In this document: positions 8,100 through 16,924 of the stretch, in pieces
Position numbering within the stretch: position 1 is the first letter of the stretch
Layout: the number at the start of each line of letters is the position of its first letter
NCBI GenBank assembly: GCA_004015825.1
Contig: SAYS01000014.1
Span: forward strand, 1 to 64,000
DNA from: Halovenus amylolytica
GTDB taxonomy: Archaea; Halobacteriota; Halobacteria; Halobacteriales; Haloarculaceae
DNA: 64,000 nt
Direction of reading: 5' to 3'
Notes under the pieces: generated by a model
What the model was told of the DNA's origin: nothing
Databases searched by the model: none
Seen by the model: the letters and a program-made list of their open reading frames with translations, nothing else
Program-made: the position numbers and the translations under genes

Positions 8100-8777
8100 T
8101 CAGGCTGTCTGCTTCTGTCCGGCCAGGCTCTCGATCCGGTGGGCAATAGCCAGGCTCACGTCTGCGATGGTTTCGAGTTCGGACGGTGACAGCCGCGTAA
8201 ACGGGATCTCGTACTCGACGCCATCACCCGTTATCGTGAACGTTCCCGGTGTCTCTACCGCCATCAGCTGTGACTGGATCTCGGGTGTCAGAAGCTGTGA
8301 GACGTTTTCTCTCGTCCCCCGGATGACAAACGAGTTGTCGAGGTGGTCGTTGCCGGTCTGCAGCCCAGCTTCGGTACCGCCGTCTTCGACGCAGGAGAGC
8401 TGAATCGTAAACGAGGCACTGACGCCTTCGATCGGCGTCCGAAGCTCCAGATGCGTCTGTGAGAGCATATCCGGAATACTCGTCACAGCGACGACGGAAC
8501 GGCCGCCTTTCAGCGATTCGAGATCGGCCAGCCGCGTGCTCGTATCCGGCTGAAATGAAGAGCCAGAGACCATCTGGTTCCACTGATAGCGGTCGTACAG
8601 CGCGATAACGACCAGTCCCGCAATCCAGAGCCCACTTACAGTGAGAAAGACGACGGGCTGAAACATCCCGCCCACGATGGGCTGGAGAAACTGGATGATG
8701 GCACCCACAGCAAGCGCAAACACTGTCCACATTGCCTGAAGCATCTGTGTGCCAGTGTACCGACGCCTGTCTCCCAT
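8100..8777 (-). CDS. Membrane-anchored protein, unknown function
   Basis: 225 aa. Two N-terminal hydrophobic helices (TMLQAMWTVFALAVGAIIQFLQPIVGG-like region at about 11-37 and FLTVSGLWIAGLVVIALYD at about 44-63) are followed by a soluble C-terminal domain of about 150 residues rich in beta-strand. No catalytic motif is evident. It lies 50 bp downstream of mutS on the same strand and is probably transcribed with it, but nothing in it suggests a repair role. Its 3' end abuts nucS. Confidence 0.65.
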   Translation of the reverse strand: MGDRRRYTGTQMLQAMWTVFALAVGAIIQFLQPIVGGMFQPVVFLTVSGLWIAGLVVIALYDRYQWNQMVSGSSFQPDTSTRLADLESLKGGRSVVAVTSIPDMLSQTHLELRTPIEGVSASFTIQLSCVEDGGTEAGLQTGNDHLDNSFVIRGTRENVSQLLTPEIQSQLMAVETPGTFTITGDGVEYEIPFTRLSPSELETIADVSLAIAHRIESLAGQKQTA

Positions 8778-8827
8778 CGTTGAACTCTCTGGTAGCCAGT
8801 GTCTAAAAATGACCGGTGTCGTGTTAG

Positions 8828-11458
8828 TTAACGGTCAGTTTCCGCTTCGAGTTGCCGTTTGACAGTGGCGAGGATGTTCATCGCCTCCAGCGGTGTCATC
8901 GTCGCGATATCGGCATCGAGTAGTTGCTCCCGGATCGTCGAATCTGCTCCAGCGTCACGTGCGTCAGTGGGTGCGCTGGCAGTCCCGTGACCGTTCGTCT
9001 GCCGCCGGCGGGCAGTTGCCGGTGTCTCGTCCGTGTGGGAGCCGAGCAGTTCCCGGGCGCGGTCGACGACGGTGGCGTCGATTCCGGCCGTCGCTGCGAC
9101 CTCGACACCGTAGGAGGCATCCGCAGTGCCGCGTTCGAGTTCGTGCTCGAAGACGACGCCCTCGTCGGTCTGACGCGTCCGGAAGAAGACGTTGTAGGCG
9201 GCATCGAGACCTTCTGCGACAGCTGTAAGGTCGTGGTGGTGAGTCGCAAACAGGGTCAACGCACCGACTTCGTCGTGGAGATGTTCGGTCACAGCCTGAG
9301 CAATCGCGAAGCCGTCTGTCGTACTGGTGCCGCGACCGACCTCGTCCAGCAGGACCAGGGACTGTTCGGTGGCGTGGTCGAGGATGTCGGCCAGTTCTGT
9401 CATCTCCACCATGAACGTTGACCGCCCGCCGGCGATATCGTCGCTCGCGCCGACTCTGGTGAAAACCCGGTCGACGATCTCGATCCGGGCCTGGGCGGCG
9501 GGAACGAAACTCCCGATCTGTGCCAGGATGACGATCAGTGCAACCTGGCGCATGTACGTCGATTTCCCGCTCATATTCGGCCCCGTGATGACGGCGACAC
9601 GGTTCGAAGCGTCGAAACTCGTGTCGTTGGGAACGAACGACTGCTGGGTTCGTTCGACGACCGGATGGCGGCCAGCCTCGATGTGTATTCCGTCGACTGC
9701 CGGATCGTCAGCGCTGGCGACGACCGGCCTGCTGTACTCGTACTCTGCGGCGACCGTCCCGAGAGAAACGAGCACGTCGAGTTCAGCGAGCGTCTCCGCG
9801 AGGTTCTGGATGCGTTCGGATTCGGCGGCGACCGTTCCCCGGACCTCACAGAACAGTTCGTATTCGAGTTCGTCGGCACTGTGTTCGGCCCGCATGATCT
9901 CGTCTTCCCGGGATTTGAGTTCGGGCGTGTAGTACCGTTCCGAGTTTTTCAGCGTCTGGCGACGCTCGTAGTCGTCGGGAACTTTGTCCGCGTTGGCGTC
10001 GGTCACCTCGATATAGTAGCCGTGTACCGAGTTGTGGCCCACTTTCAGCGAGTCGACCCCGGTTCGCTCGCGTTCGCTCGCTTCGAGGTCGTCGATCCAC
10101 GCTTTCCCCTCGCGTTCGGTCTCCCGCAGGGTCGCGAGTTCGTCGTCGTAGCTCGGTTCGATCAATCCGCCGTCGGTTATCTCCCGGGCTGGATCTTCCT
10201 GGATCGCCTCCCCGATCAGGGTGCGGATGTCGTCCAGCGGGTCGAGATTCTCCCGGACCGATCGGAGTTTCTGACACTGTGCATCTCCGAGTTGCTCCCG
10301 CAGTGGCGGGACGAGATCGAGGGTGGCTTTCAGAGAGCGCAGATCCCGAGCGTTCGCCCGACCGCGAGCGATCCGGGAGATGAGACGTTCGATATCGTAG
10401 ACGTCCCGGAGCAGTTCGTGGAGTTTCTCTCTGGTCTGGACAGTCGACAGTAGTTCACCGACGGCGTCGTGCCGGGCTTCGATCGTCTCCGGATCGATCA
10501 GCGGGCGGCGAAGCCAGTCGTCGAGCTTTCGCCGGCCGAGTGCCGAGGCTGTCTCGTCGAGTACGCCCGCGAGCGTGGCACCTTCGTGGCCGTGCACCGT
10601 CCGGCGCTCGAACAGTTCGAGACTCTCCAGTGCGACCGCATCCAGCAGCATGTACTCCCTGGGGTCGTACCGCGTCAGGTGATTGATGTACTCCAGTCGG
10701 CTCTCGGTCCCGCCGCGGGTGTACTCGGCGTACGAGAGCAAGGCTCCACAGGCCCGGATTTCGGCATCGGTCGCGAGCAGTCGCTCCGGTGCCGGGAAGT
10801 ATCGCTCGACAGTTTCGCTCGCCGCCGCGAACTCGAAGGCATCGGTGTCGTACTCGCTCCGAGTGAACCCCTCGACGAGACGCTCCGGTACGTCGCCGTC
10901 GGTGAGCACCTCCGCGGGATCGAACCGACCGAGTTCGTCGGCGATCGTCTCCGCCGAGTTCGCGCTGGTCGCGTAGAAATCACCGGTCGAGACGTCGAGC
11001 ACACTGCAGGCGACGGCATCATCGACAGCCACAGCAGCGACGTAGTTGTTGCGATCGGTGTCGAGGAGTTCGTCTTCGGTGAGTGTCCCGGGCGTGATGA
11101 TCCGGGTGACTGCTCTGTCGACGACGCCGGTCGTCGCTTCGGGATCTTCGACCTGATCTGCGATGGCGACCCGATAACCAGCATTGAGCAGTCGTTCGAT
11201 GTACGATTCCGCGTTGTCGATCGGAATGCCCGCCATCGCGTACTCGCCTGTCGAATCCTCTCGCTTCGTCAGTGTGATCTCACACTTGCGAGCGACTGTC
11301 TCCGCTGCGTCACAGAAGGCCTCGTAGAAGTCTCCAACCTGGAACAGGAGGAGTGCGTCGTCGTACTGCTCACAGAGTTCGAAATACTGGGACATCATCG
11401 GCGTCAGCTCCTCGCGCCGGTCGGCCATCTTCTGGGGTGGGCCCAGCGCCGCGTCCAT
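8828..11458 (-). CDS. mutS: DNA mismatch repair ATPase MutS
   Basis: 876 aa, full length. The N-terminal mismatch-binding domain contains [13 protein letters not shown] with the Phe-x-Glu wedge that intercalates at mismatches. Connector, lever and clamp domains follow; the ATPase has Walker [10 protein letters not shown], the signature region [15 protein letters not shown], Walker [14 protein letters not shown] and the switch ATHHHDLT. The C-terminal linker is polar, ending with a helix [17 protein letters not shown] as in MutS1. The start chosen is [11 protein letters not shown] at 11458; the [12 protein letters not shown] region further in is conserved. No mutL follows: the next gene is an unrelated membrane protein. 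Confidence 0.95.
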   Translation of the reverse strand: MDAALGPPQKMADRREELTPMMSQYFELCEQYDDALLLFQVGDFYEAFCDAAETVARKCEITLTKREDSTGEYAMAGIPIDNAESYIERLLNAGYRVAIADQVEDPEATTGVVDRAVTRIITPGTLTEDELLDTDRNNYVAAVAVDDAVACSVLDVSTGDFYATSANSAETIADELGRFDPAEVLTDGDVPERLVEGFTRSEYDTDAFEFAAASETVERYFPAPERLLATDAEIRACGALLSYAEYTRGGTESRLEYINHLTRYDPREYMLLDAVALESLELFERRTVHGHEGATLAGVLDETASALGRRKLDDWLRRPLIDPETIEARHDAVGELLSTVQTREKLHELLRDVYDIERLISRIARGRANARDLRSLKATLDLVPPLREQLGDAQCQKLRSVRENLDPLDDIRTLIGEAIQEDPAREITDGGLIEPSYDDELATLRETEREGKAWIDDLEASERERTGVDSLKVGHNSVHGYYIEVTDANADKVPDDYERRQTLKNSERYYTPELKSREDEIMRAEHSADELEYELFCEVRGTVAAESERIQNLAETLAELDVLVSLGTVAAEYEYSRPVVASADDPAVDGIHIEAGRHPVVERTQQSFVPNDTSFDASNRVAVITGPNMSGKSTYMRQVALIVILAQIGSFVPAAQARIEIVDRVFTRVGASDDIAGGRSTFMVEMTELADILDHATEQSLVLLDEVGRGTSTTDGFAIAQAVTEHLHDEVGALTLFATHHHDLTAVAEGLDAAYNVFFRTRQTDEGVVFEHELERGTADASYGVEVAATAGIDATVVDRARELLGSHTDETPATARRRQTNGHGTASAPTDARDAGADSTIREQLLDADIATMTPLEAMNILATVKRQLEAETDR

Positions 11459-11583
11459 AGATAACGGGCCGGCTTCTGGCGACTAATACCTTTCATCTCC
11501 GGGTCGATCCGGGAACAGATCTGACCGTTTCTGGTCGTGAAACTGAAGGGGAGTTTTTATTGTGAAATACCGGTTGCGTCTAG

Positions 11584-12381
11584 ATGATGAACGGGAACAA
11601 ACGGACACTACTGATAACCGCAGTCCTCGGAGTGACACTCCTGCTCGCTGGCTGTACGTCGGCGATCACTGGTGACTCGGACGGATCAGATGCCCTCCCC
11701 GACAACATGACTGCTGACGAGCTGCAAGAGAAGGCAGTCAGTGCGTCGGAAGATGTCGAGTCAGCGACGTTCACGATGGATATGTCGATGGATCTCGGTG
11801 ACCAGGGCTCCGCAGAAATGAGCACGGATGGCGCGATGGATATGGCCGCCGAGAAGATGCGAATGGAGATGGAGATGGATACGATGGGCCAGGGCTTCGA
11901 CATTACACAGTATGTCGTCGGTGAAACGATCTACCAGCAGATGGATGGCGGCTGGCAAAAGCAGAGTGTCCCGGGGTTCTGGGACCAGTCACAGTACGCC
12001 CAGCAACAGGAGGCCCTCGAATCCGCGACGGAGTTCGAGGTGACGGAGCAGACGACGGTCAACGGTAACGATGTCTACAAGATGGAGATCGACGTCGACG
12101 AAGAGCAACTCCTGGAAACCGTCCAGCAGCAGGGCAATCAGCAAGGAATGGGGAGTCTCTACGAGAATGCCGATATCTCCAACGTCGAGATGACACAGTA
12201 CATCGATACAGACACCTACCAGATTCGCCAGGTCGAGATGTCGATGGATATGTCGATGATGGGTGAGGATGCCACGATGAATATGACGATGACCTACGAC
12301 AGCATCAACGAACCTGTCGATATCACACTCCCCGAAGAAGCTGAAGGCGCATCGAGCGCCGGGAGCGGAACGAACTACTGA
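11584..12381 (+). CDS. LolA/LppX-like secreted lipoprotein (DUF6612-type)
   Basis: 265 aa. A signal peptide ends in the lipobox LLAGC (Cys about residue 20), so the mature protein is lipid-anchored outside the membrane. The mature part is rich in Met, Asp and Glu (EMSTDGAMDMAAEKMRMEMEMDT), with alternating strands typical of the LolA/LppX half-barrel that shelters lipids or hydrophobic ligands. The end DITLPEEAEGASS matches the end of the paralogue at 61362-62276 (DITLPEEAENAP). ATG is at 11584, with a second ATG next to it at 11587. Its stop codon forms part of the possible target duplication of the inverted-repeat element just downstream. Confidence 0.75.
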   Translation: MMNGNKRTLLITAVLGVTLLLAGCTSAITGDSDGSDALPDNMTADELQEKAVSASEDVESATFTMDMSMDLGDQGSAEMSTDGAMDMAAEKMRMEMEMDTMGQGFDITQYVVGETIYQQMDGGWQKQSVPGFWDQSQYAQQQEALESATEFEVTEQTTVNGNDVYKMEIDVDEEQLLETVQQQGNQQGMGSLYENADISNVEMTQYIDTDTYQIRQVEMSMDMSMMGEDATMNMTMTYDSINEPVDITLPEEAEGASSAGSGTNY

Positions 12382-12382
12382 C

Positions 12383-12490
12383 AGTGTTTGTTGCGAGTCT
12401 TTACCGCGACGGTGCAACAAGATATCTGTCACACGGCGTGAAACACCGATATCTGTGACGTGGTTACAAAAATTACCGCAACAAACACTA
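12383..12490. repeat. MITE-like 108 bp inverted-repeat element
   Basis: The 183 bp between two genes holds perfect 13 bp inverted ends, AGTGTTTGTTGCG at 12383-12395 and its complement at 12477-12489. The tetranucleotide TGAC flanks the element on both sides (12379-12382 and 12491-12494), which would be a target duplication using the lipoprotein's own stop codon. Inside are two near-identical GATATCTGT boxes (12421-12429 and 12448-12456), the second followed by GAC. TTGTTGC at 12388-12394 can pair either with 12414-12420 or with the far arm, so RNA from it could switch between two hairpins. No ORF is present. Confidence 0.5.
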
Positions 12491-12551
12491 TGACGTAGAC
12501 GGAGTAATTCGCTGCAGGTGAAACACGCTACTTTTGACGGGCTGGCCCCTA

Positions 12552-12557
12552 GAGGAG
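12552..12557 (+). promoter_or_regulatory. Ribosome binding site deciding a GTG start
   Basis: GAGGAG seven bases before the GTG at 12565 fixes the start of the following gene; no ATG is available nearby in frame. Confidence 0.6.
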
Positions 12558-12564
12558 CGTAACT

Positions 12565-13020
12565 GTGGCTATTACCGACAAGATCTACATCAAAAACCAC
12601 CGCCAGTTAGTCTCCCAGATGGAGACCTCCTTTCCCAAAGGCGCGTTCTCGGGGGCGACGATGGATATCCTCTATCAGGGCGAGGGACTGGCCGAACTCA
12701 ACGACGCGACCAGAGACCGGATTCTGGATTTCGCAGAGGACTTTCTGGACTGTGACTGTGAGTCGAACCCCCACTGTGGCTGTCCGGAGCGGAAGTTCAC
12801 CAGATATCTCCTCGAACTCCGCGAGCAAGGACTCGGCCCCGATGCGATCGTCGACGTGATGGGCGACGAATACATGCTGTACGCCTACTCTGGAGACATT
12901 CTCTCATTTCTCGATAGCGGGGTTCGAACGCTCGAAGCCGCAGAGACGCTCGCCGACGTCGATGGGCGTCCAGAGGCCGAGCGACAGATTCGGGAGACCC
13001 GCGAGAACCTCGTCCGGTAA
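12565..13020 (+). CDS. Conserved Cys-cluster protein (DUF5814-like)
   Basis: 151 aa from GTG. The N-terminus MAITDKIYIKNHRQLVSQMETSFPKGAF is followed by an acidic helix and a compact cysteine cluster, CDCESNPHCGCPERKF (residues about 69-84), likely to bind a metal. The C-terminal half is helical (REQGLGPDAIVDVMGDEYMLYAYSGDILSFLDSGVRTLEAAETLADV). I recognise this as a haloarchaeal family that I associate with DUF5814, seen also next to or fused with Ski2-like helicases; that link is from memory and not shown here. It lies 67 bp before the MoCF-domain gene and may be transcribed with it. Confidence 0.7.
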   Translation: MAITDKIYIKNHRQLVSQMETSFPKGAFSGATMDILYQGEGLAELNDATRDRILDFAEDFLDCDCESNPHCGCPERKFTRYLLELREQGLGPDAIVDVMGDEYMLYAYSGDILSFLDSGVRTLEAAETLADVDGRPEAERQIRETRENLVR

Positions 13021-13087
13021 GCGACAGACTCGGGACCGGGAGCCGGGACCACATACCCTATTGTCGTCAACGGCCTACCGAGTGACA

Positions 13088-13834
13088 ATGGAAGTTGCAC
13101 TGATCACAGTCGGGGACGAGCTGCTGGCTGGTGACACGGTAAACAGCAACGCGAACTGGCTCGCCACACAGCTCACAGAGCGCGGGGTTACTGTCACACG
13201 GATCCTCTCGGTTCCCGACGATGTGGCGACGATCGCCGATCGGGTCACAGCCTACAGCGATACCTTCGATGCGGTGATCGTCACCGGCGGAATCGGGGGG
13301 ACGCCCGACGACGTGACGATGGAAGCCGTCGCGGAGGCATTCGACCGCGAGATGGTCGTCAGGGAGGCGACACTCGAAGATGTCCAGCAGACGATCGCGG
13401 CCTACAAAGAGGCACGCCCGGAGCTAGATATCGAGCTGGATGTCGAGCTGGAGGCGTCGATCCCGGAGGGGAGTCGCCCGCTGCTCAACGACGAGGGACT
13501 CGCGCCGGGTTGTGTCATCGAGAACGTCTACGTCTTGCCCGGAATCCCGGGGGAGTTGAAAGCGATGTTCGAAAGCGTCAGCGAGGAGTTTTCGGGGGAT
13601 AGTGTCTCGGAGTTTCTGTACACAGTCGAGCCGGAGGCGAACATCATCTGGGCGCTGGACGACGTTATGGCGCAGTTCGACGTTGTCGTCGGCTGTTATC
13701 CCGACCGTGAGAAGCAACACAACAGACTGAAACTCACCGCAACAGATCGAGAGAGTCTCGAAGCCGCGACAGCGTGGCTCCTGGAGAACGTCAACGCGAG
13801 TGAAACACCGGTCTCGCGGGACTGGGACGCCTGA
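13088..13834 (+). CDS. CinA-type molybdopterin-binding (MoCF) domain protein
   Basis: 248 aa from ATG 13088. It consists of a MoCF_biosynth domain (COG1058): ALITVGDELLAGDTVNSNANWLATQL near the start, then VIVTGGIGGTPDDVTMEAVAEAF, the family signature, and the later VYVLPGIPGELKAMFE. Bacterial CinA adds a C-terminal nicotinamide-nucleotide amidase domain, which is absent here, as in most archaeal versions. Related domains act on nicotinamide nucleotides (ADP-ribose pyrophosphatase activity in CinA), so a role in NAD(P) repair or recycling is possible. It ends 4 bp before the convergent UbiA-cyclase fusion. Confidence 0.85.
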   Translation: MEVALITVGDELLAGDTVNSNANWLATQLTERGVTVTRILSVPDDVATIADRVTAYSDTFDAVIVTGGIGGTPDDVTMEAVAEAFDREMVVREATLEDVQQTIAAYKEARPELDIELDVELEASIPEGSRPLLNDEGLAPGCVIENVYVLPGIPGELKAMFESVSEEFSGDSVSEFLYTVEPEANIIWALDDVMAQFDVVVGCYPDREKQHNRLKLTATDRESLEAATAWLLENVNASETPVSRDWDA

Positions 13835-13838
13835 GCAG

Positions 13839-15017
13839 TCATTCAGCCGGTCTGGATTCGGCCGAGGCACTCCGCAACGCTTCGTGGAGACCGATCACCA
13901 GTGCCGGAACGACGATCATGAAGATGTGTTCTTCGATCGGAATCCCGGCGAGTTCGTAGCCAGTCCGCATCGTGATATCGAAGACGCCGACTTCGAGCGT
14001 GTACCAGTCCCAGACGTACGCGAGCGGGTACAGCGCGACGATCGTCCGGGCTGCACTGTAGAATGCATCTGCATACGCCAGCAGTCCGAAGGCGACGGCC
14101 CCGAAAAACACCTCCGTCGCGAGGTAGGTGTACTCACCGAGGATGGTGATATCCGGGAGCATCGTCCCCGAGAGCGGGCGAAACCAGACCGCTACCAGCA
14201 GGAGGGCCAGAAAGACGTACGCACCGCGGATCAGAAGCATCGTCGCGATCGTCGGCGTGGCCCGGCGCGCGACGAGTACGATCGATCCGAAGGCGATAGC
14301 TGCCGCCGGTGTCGACGGTGGAAAGAGGCCACCGAGTGTCCCCCACAGCACGCCGATCATGCCGATCCACAGCAGCGTAGTGGCGAGTGCTCGCGCACGG
14401 TGTCGTCCCAGAAACACCGAGACAGTCTGTTTGTCGATGGACTGGTCGTAGTCGTAATCCTGTTCGTCGTCGATGATCTTCACACCGGCGAGCGTTACGA
14501 GAAAGATCACAGCAAATCCGGCGATCTCCACGGAGATAGTCGTCGTCTGAACGTAGAACCCACCGAGGATCGCGAGTGCGATTCCAGTCGGATAGCCAAG
14601 CGTCGTGGTGATCGGGTTCGTATCCAGCTGTGGCGCGTGCAGATAGCCGATAAACCAGGTCGGCAGTGTGAGGAGTGCAGCACCCGGACCGACGACGACA
14701 CCCAGCGTTGCGGTACAGAGGACAAACCCGACCGCAGCACCACCCAGCGCAAGTCGACAGCCACGGCTCGTCAGTGGGTGATCGTCGTCCTCACCCCGAT
14801 GATAGAAGTCGATGTACCCATCTTTGATGTGTGCTGTATACACCGCAAAAAACATCGCAGTCATATGAACCACGCCGACCGTGATTGCGAACTCGCCCGC
14901 GACGACGGCACCGAACCACGACGCGGCAAGCGGCGGCAGCATAAACACTGGATGAATCTGGGACAGTAACGCCGACAGATCCGCTCGGAGTCCTCGTTCG
15001 TGGCGAGCGATTGCCAT
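13839..15017 (-). CDS. UbiA prenyltransferase fused to a lycopene-cyclase-type domain
   Basis: 392 aa, about ten membrane helices. Residues 1-220 have the UbiA fold: first Asp region KDGYIDFYHRGEDDD (D66, D70) and second region IIDDEQDYDYDQSID (183-195), with DKQTVSVFLGR after it as in the family. Residues 225-390 carry one lycopene-cyclase (CrtYc/d-like) unit: YVWDWYTLEVGVFDI at 334-348 and the motif GIPIEEHIF (P360, E362, E363). Known heterodimeric cyclases need two such units, so a single unit fused to a prenyltransferase is unusual. The first UbiA motif lacks the usual Asn of NDxxD. It may modify a carotenoid or quinone; the bacterioruberin genes lie 11 kb away. It is divergent from the lipoprotein pair. 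Confidence 0.7.
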   Translation of the reverse strand: MAIARHERGLRADLSALLSQIHPVFMLPPLAASWFGAVVAGEFAITVGVVHMTAMFFAVYTAHIKDGYIDFYHRGEDDDHPLTSRGCRLALGGAAVGFVLCTATLGVVVGPGAALLTLPTWFIGYLHAPQLDTNPITTTLGYPTGIALAILGGFYVQTTTISVEIAGFAVIFLVTLAGVKIIDDEQDYDYDQSIDKQTVSVFLGRHRARALATTLLWIGMIGVLWGTLGGLFPPSTPAAAIAFGSIVLVARRATPTIATMLLIRGAYVFLALLLVAVWFRPLSGTMLPDITILGEYTYLATEVFFGAVAFGLLAYADAFYSAARTIVALYPLAYVWDWYTLEVGVFDITMRTGYELAGIPIEEHIFMIVVPALVIGLHEALRSASAESRPAE

Positions 15018-15152
15018 GGCTATACATCGGTCTGGCGTGGATTAATACTGTCGACGAAAGAACAAACAGTTGTACCAGCGAAACGATACGATGGCTGTTT
15101 CGCACAGCGCTAGTATCAAAATATATCTTCCCGTATCGATTTGGAACTGACA

Positions 15153-16031
15153 ATGCAATCACGCCGCCAGTTTCTCGGGGCCAGCACAGTAGTTGCTTCG
15201 CTGGCGCTCGCGGGATGCACTGAGAGTTCCGGATCTGTCTCATCCCGACGGTACGCAGAGCTGACGGCTGGCGCAGCAGAACAGCCCCTCTCTATCCGAG
15301 GGTACAGATTTCAGCCACTCCGTGACGTCGCGTTCGAAGATTTCGACACACTCGACACGGTTTTGGGGATCGACGCGACCAACATCGAGGATATCGTTGC
15401 TGTTGACCTCTCTCCTGAGACCGCGTCAGAAGACCGATACTGGATATTGCAGGGATCGTTCGAAGGCGAGACGGTCGCGTCGGGATTCGACGGCCCTCTA
15501 CAGAGGGGACACTACGGGAACTTCGAAACCTTCGAAACGGAGTCGGCAGATTCTTCAGCTCTGTACGGAGTTAACGACGGGACAGTCGTCGTCGCGACCG
15601 ATCCGAACGACTACGAGCAGGCTATCGACGGCGTACGTGGTGAGATACCGTCGCTCGTCGAGGACTACCGTGAATTCGAAAAGCTTGCCAGGACACTCGG
15701 AGATCTCGACTGGGTCACGGTTTCGATCGGAGAGACAGGCGAAAATCTCCCCGGTAACCCGGTCGCAGATGGGCGGGGGGCAGAGGTTCGATCCGGGAAA
15801 TCCGGTTACAGGGTCGCCGCTGTATACGAAACCGAAGCGGTTGCGAGGGAGTATGAAACAGCCTTCAAAAGGGAGGCGACACGGACGCGGGAGACGATCT
15901 GGGATCACAAAACAGCTGTGGACGGGCGTGCAATCGTTCTGACGGCCTCAGTCCCCACAGCGGCACTCGGAGTATCCTCGACCGACCAGGCGACAGGAAG
16001 GCAGAATATACTTAACCGAAAAGAAGTGTGA
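15153..16031 (+). CDS. Tat-exported lipoprotein, first of a tandem pair
   Basis: 292 aa from ATG 15153. The N-terminus MQSRRQFLGASTVVASLALAGC combines a twin-arginine motif (SRRQFL) with a lipobox ending at Cys22, so the folded protein is exported by Tat and lipid-anchored. The mature part is mixed alpha/beta with no recognised domain. It is clearly related to the next gene: both have the RYxxL start of the mature region, the DDV/EDI ... GSFEGE/GPFVLDDVRAEIE strand, the FETxE, LYGVNDGTVVVATDP / YYGTNDEVLVFGTGRE pattern and the terminal GRxxVxT motif. The two are 6 bp apart and form one operon. Function unknown. Confidence 0.75.
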   Translation: MQSRRQFLGASTVVASLALAGCTESSGSVSSRRYAELTAGAAEQPLSIRGYRFQPLRDVAFEDFDTLDTVLGIDATNIEDIVAVDLSPETASEDRYWILQGSFEGETVASGFDGPLQRGHYGNFETFETESADSSALYGVNDGTVVVATDPNDYEQAIDGVRGEIPSLVEDYREFEKLARTLGDLDWVTVSIGETGENLPGNPVADGRGAEVRSGKSGYRVAAVYETEAVAREYETAFKREATRTRETIWDHKTAVDGRAIVLTASVPTAALGVSSTDQATGRQNILNRKEV

Positions 16032-16037
16032 GTAGGT

Positions 16038-16904
16038 ATGCAATCACGACGCGGTTTCCTCGCGGCCAGTACGACACTCTCGGCAGTTGCAATCGCCGGA
16101 TGTAGCGAAATTCTGGGCGATGGGGATGGCTCGGGAAATGGTGGATCCACTGGTGGACGATACACCGATCTGGTCGCCGAAACTGACGAGCGACCGGTCA
16201 GTGCGAATATCCAGAAGATCAGCGCGCTCGCAGCCAACGAAAACTACGCCGGTGTCACGTCCGAAAACGAGTTTCTCGGACTCGGTCCGGACGAAGTCGA
16301 GTACGCCCTCAACGTCACCCTCGGGACACCGGGCCTCCAGGGGAACGGCTACGGGATGATCTATGGTCCGTTCGTACTCGACGACGTGCGAGCAGAGATC
16401 GAGAGTCAGTTCCAGCAGATTTCGGAGATAGACGCGATCAACGGCTTCGAGACACTGGAGGCGGAGGCCGAGCAGGGAACCTTCTACTACGGAACCAACG
16501 ACGAGGTGCTGGTGTTCGGGACCGGCCGTGAGCTCTACGAGACTGCGACCGGAATAGAAAGCGGTGATGGCTCGTCGGTATTCGACAGCAACGATACCCT
16601 GAACAAACTGGCAGACATCGTCGGCGATCCGACCATCGGGCAGGTACAGCTCGAACCAGAAATGCTACAGACAGATCCGACTGGCAACGCCGTCGCCGGT
16701 GCAGCGGGGATCGATCTCGGCGAAGAGGAGTCCGAATACACCTCAGGAATCACCTACGAGACCGAAGCGGAAGCCAGTGAGAACGAATCGGCTGTCGGCG
16801 ACAGCGTCGTCGAAACCGAGTCTGCGATCGACAGCGTCGAAACGGAAGTCGACGGCCGAACCGTGATCGTCACCGGAACCGCGAGTACTGCCGACCTGGC
16901 CTAG
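16038..16904 (+). CDS. Tat-exported lipoprotein, second of a tandem pair
   Basis: 288 aa. Signal MQSRRGFLAASTTLSAVAIAGC with Tat motif and lipobox Cys22, followed by a flexible Gly/Ser/Asp linker (GDGDGSGNGGSTGG) before the folded domain. It shares the whole domain plan with the preceding protein, including GPFVLDDVRAEIESQF, FETLEAEAEQGTFYYGTNDEVLVFGTG and the C-terminal DGRTVIVTGTAST, and so is a tandem duplicate. This copy is more acidic and has lost some of the basic stretches. It is convergent with pccA across 20 bp. No function can be given. Confidence 0.75.
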   Translation: MQSRRGFLAASTTLSAVAIAGCSEILGDGDGSGNGGSTGGRYTDLVAETDERPVSANIQKISALAANENYAGVTSENEFLGLGPDEVEYALNVTLGTPGLQGNGYGMIYGPFVLDDVRAEIESQFQQISEIDAINGFETLEAEAEQGTFYYGTNDEVLVFGTGRELYETATGIESGDGSSVFDSNDTLNKLADIVGDPTIGQVQLEPEMLQTDPTGNAVAGAAGIDLGEEESEYTSGITYETEAEASENESAVGDSVVETESAIDSVETEVDGRTVIVTGTASTADLA

Positions 16905-16924
16905 ACGGCAGAGAGAGACGAAAC

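Noticed and set aside
13800..14969. 389 aa open frame on the plus strand opposite the UbiA-cyclase fusion
   Set aside because: Highly charged, repetitive Arg/Asp/Gln text without motifs; it mirrors the membrane helices of the real gene on the other strand.
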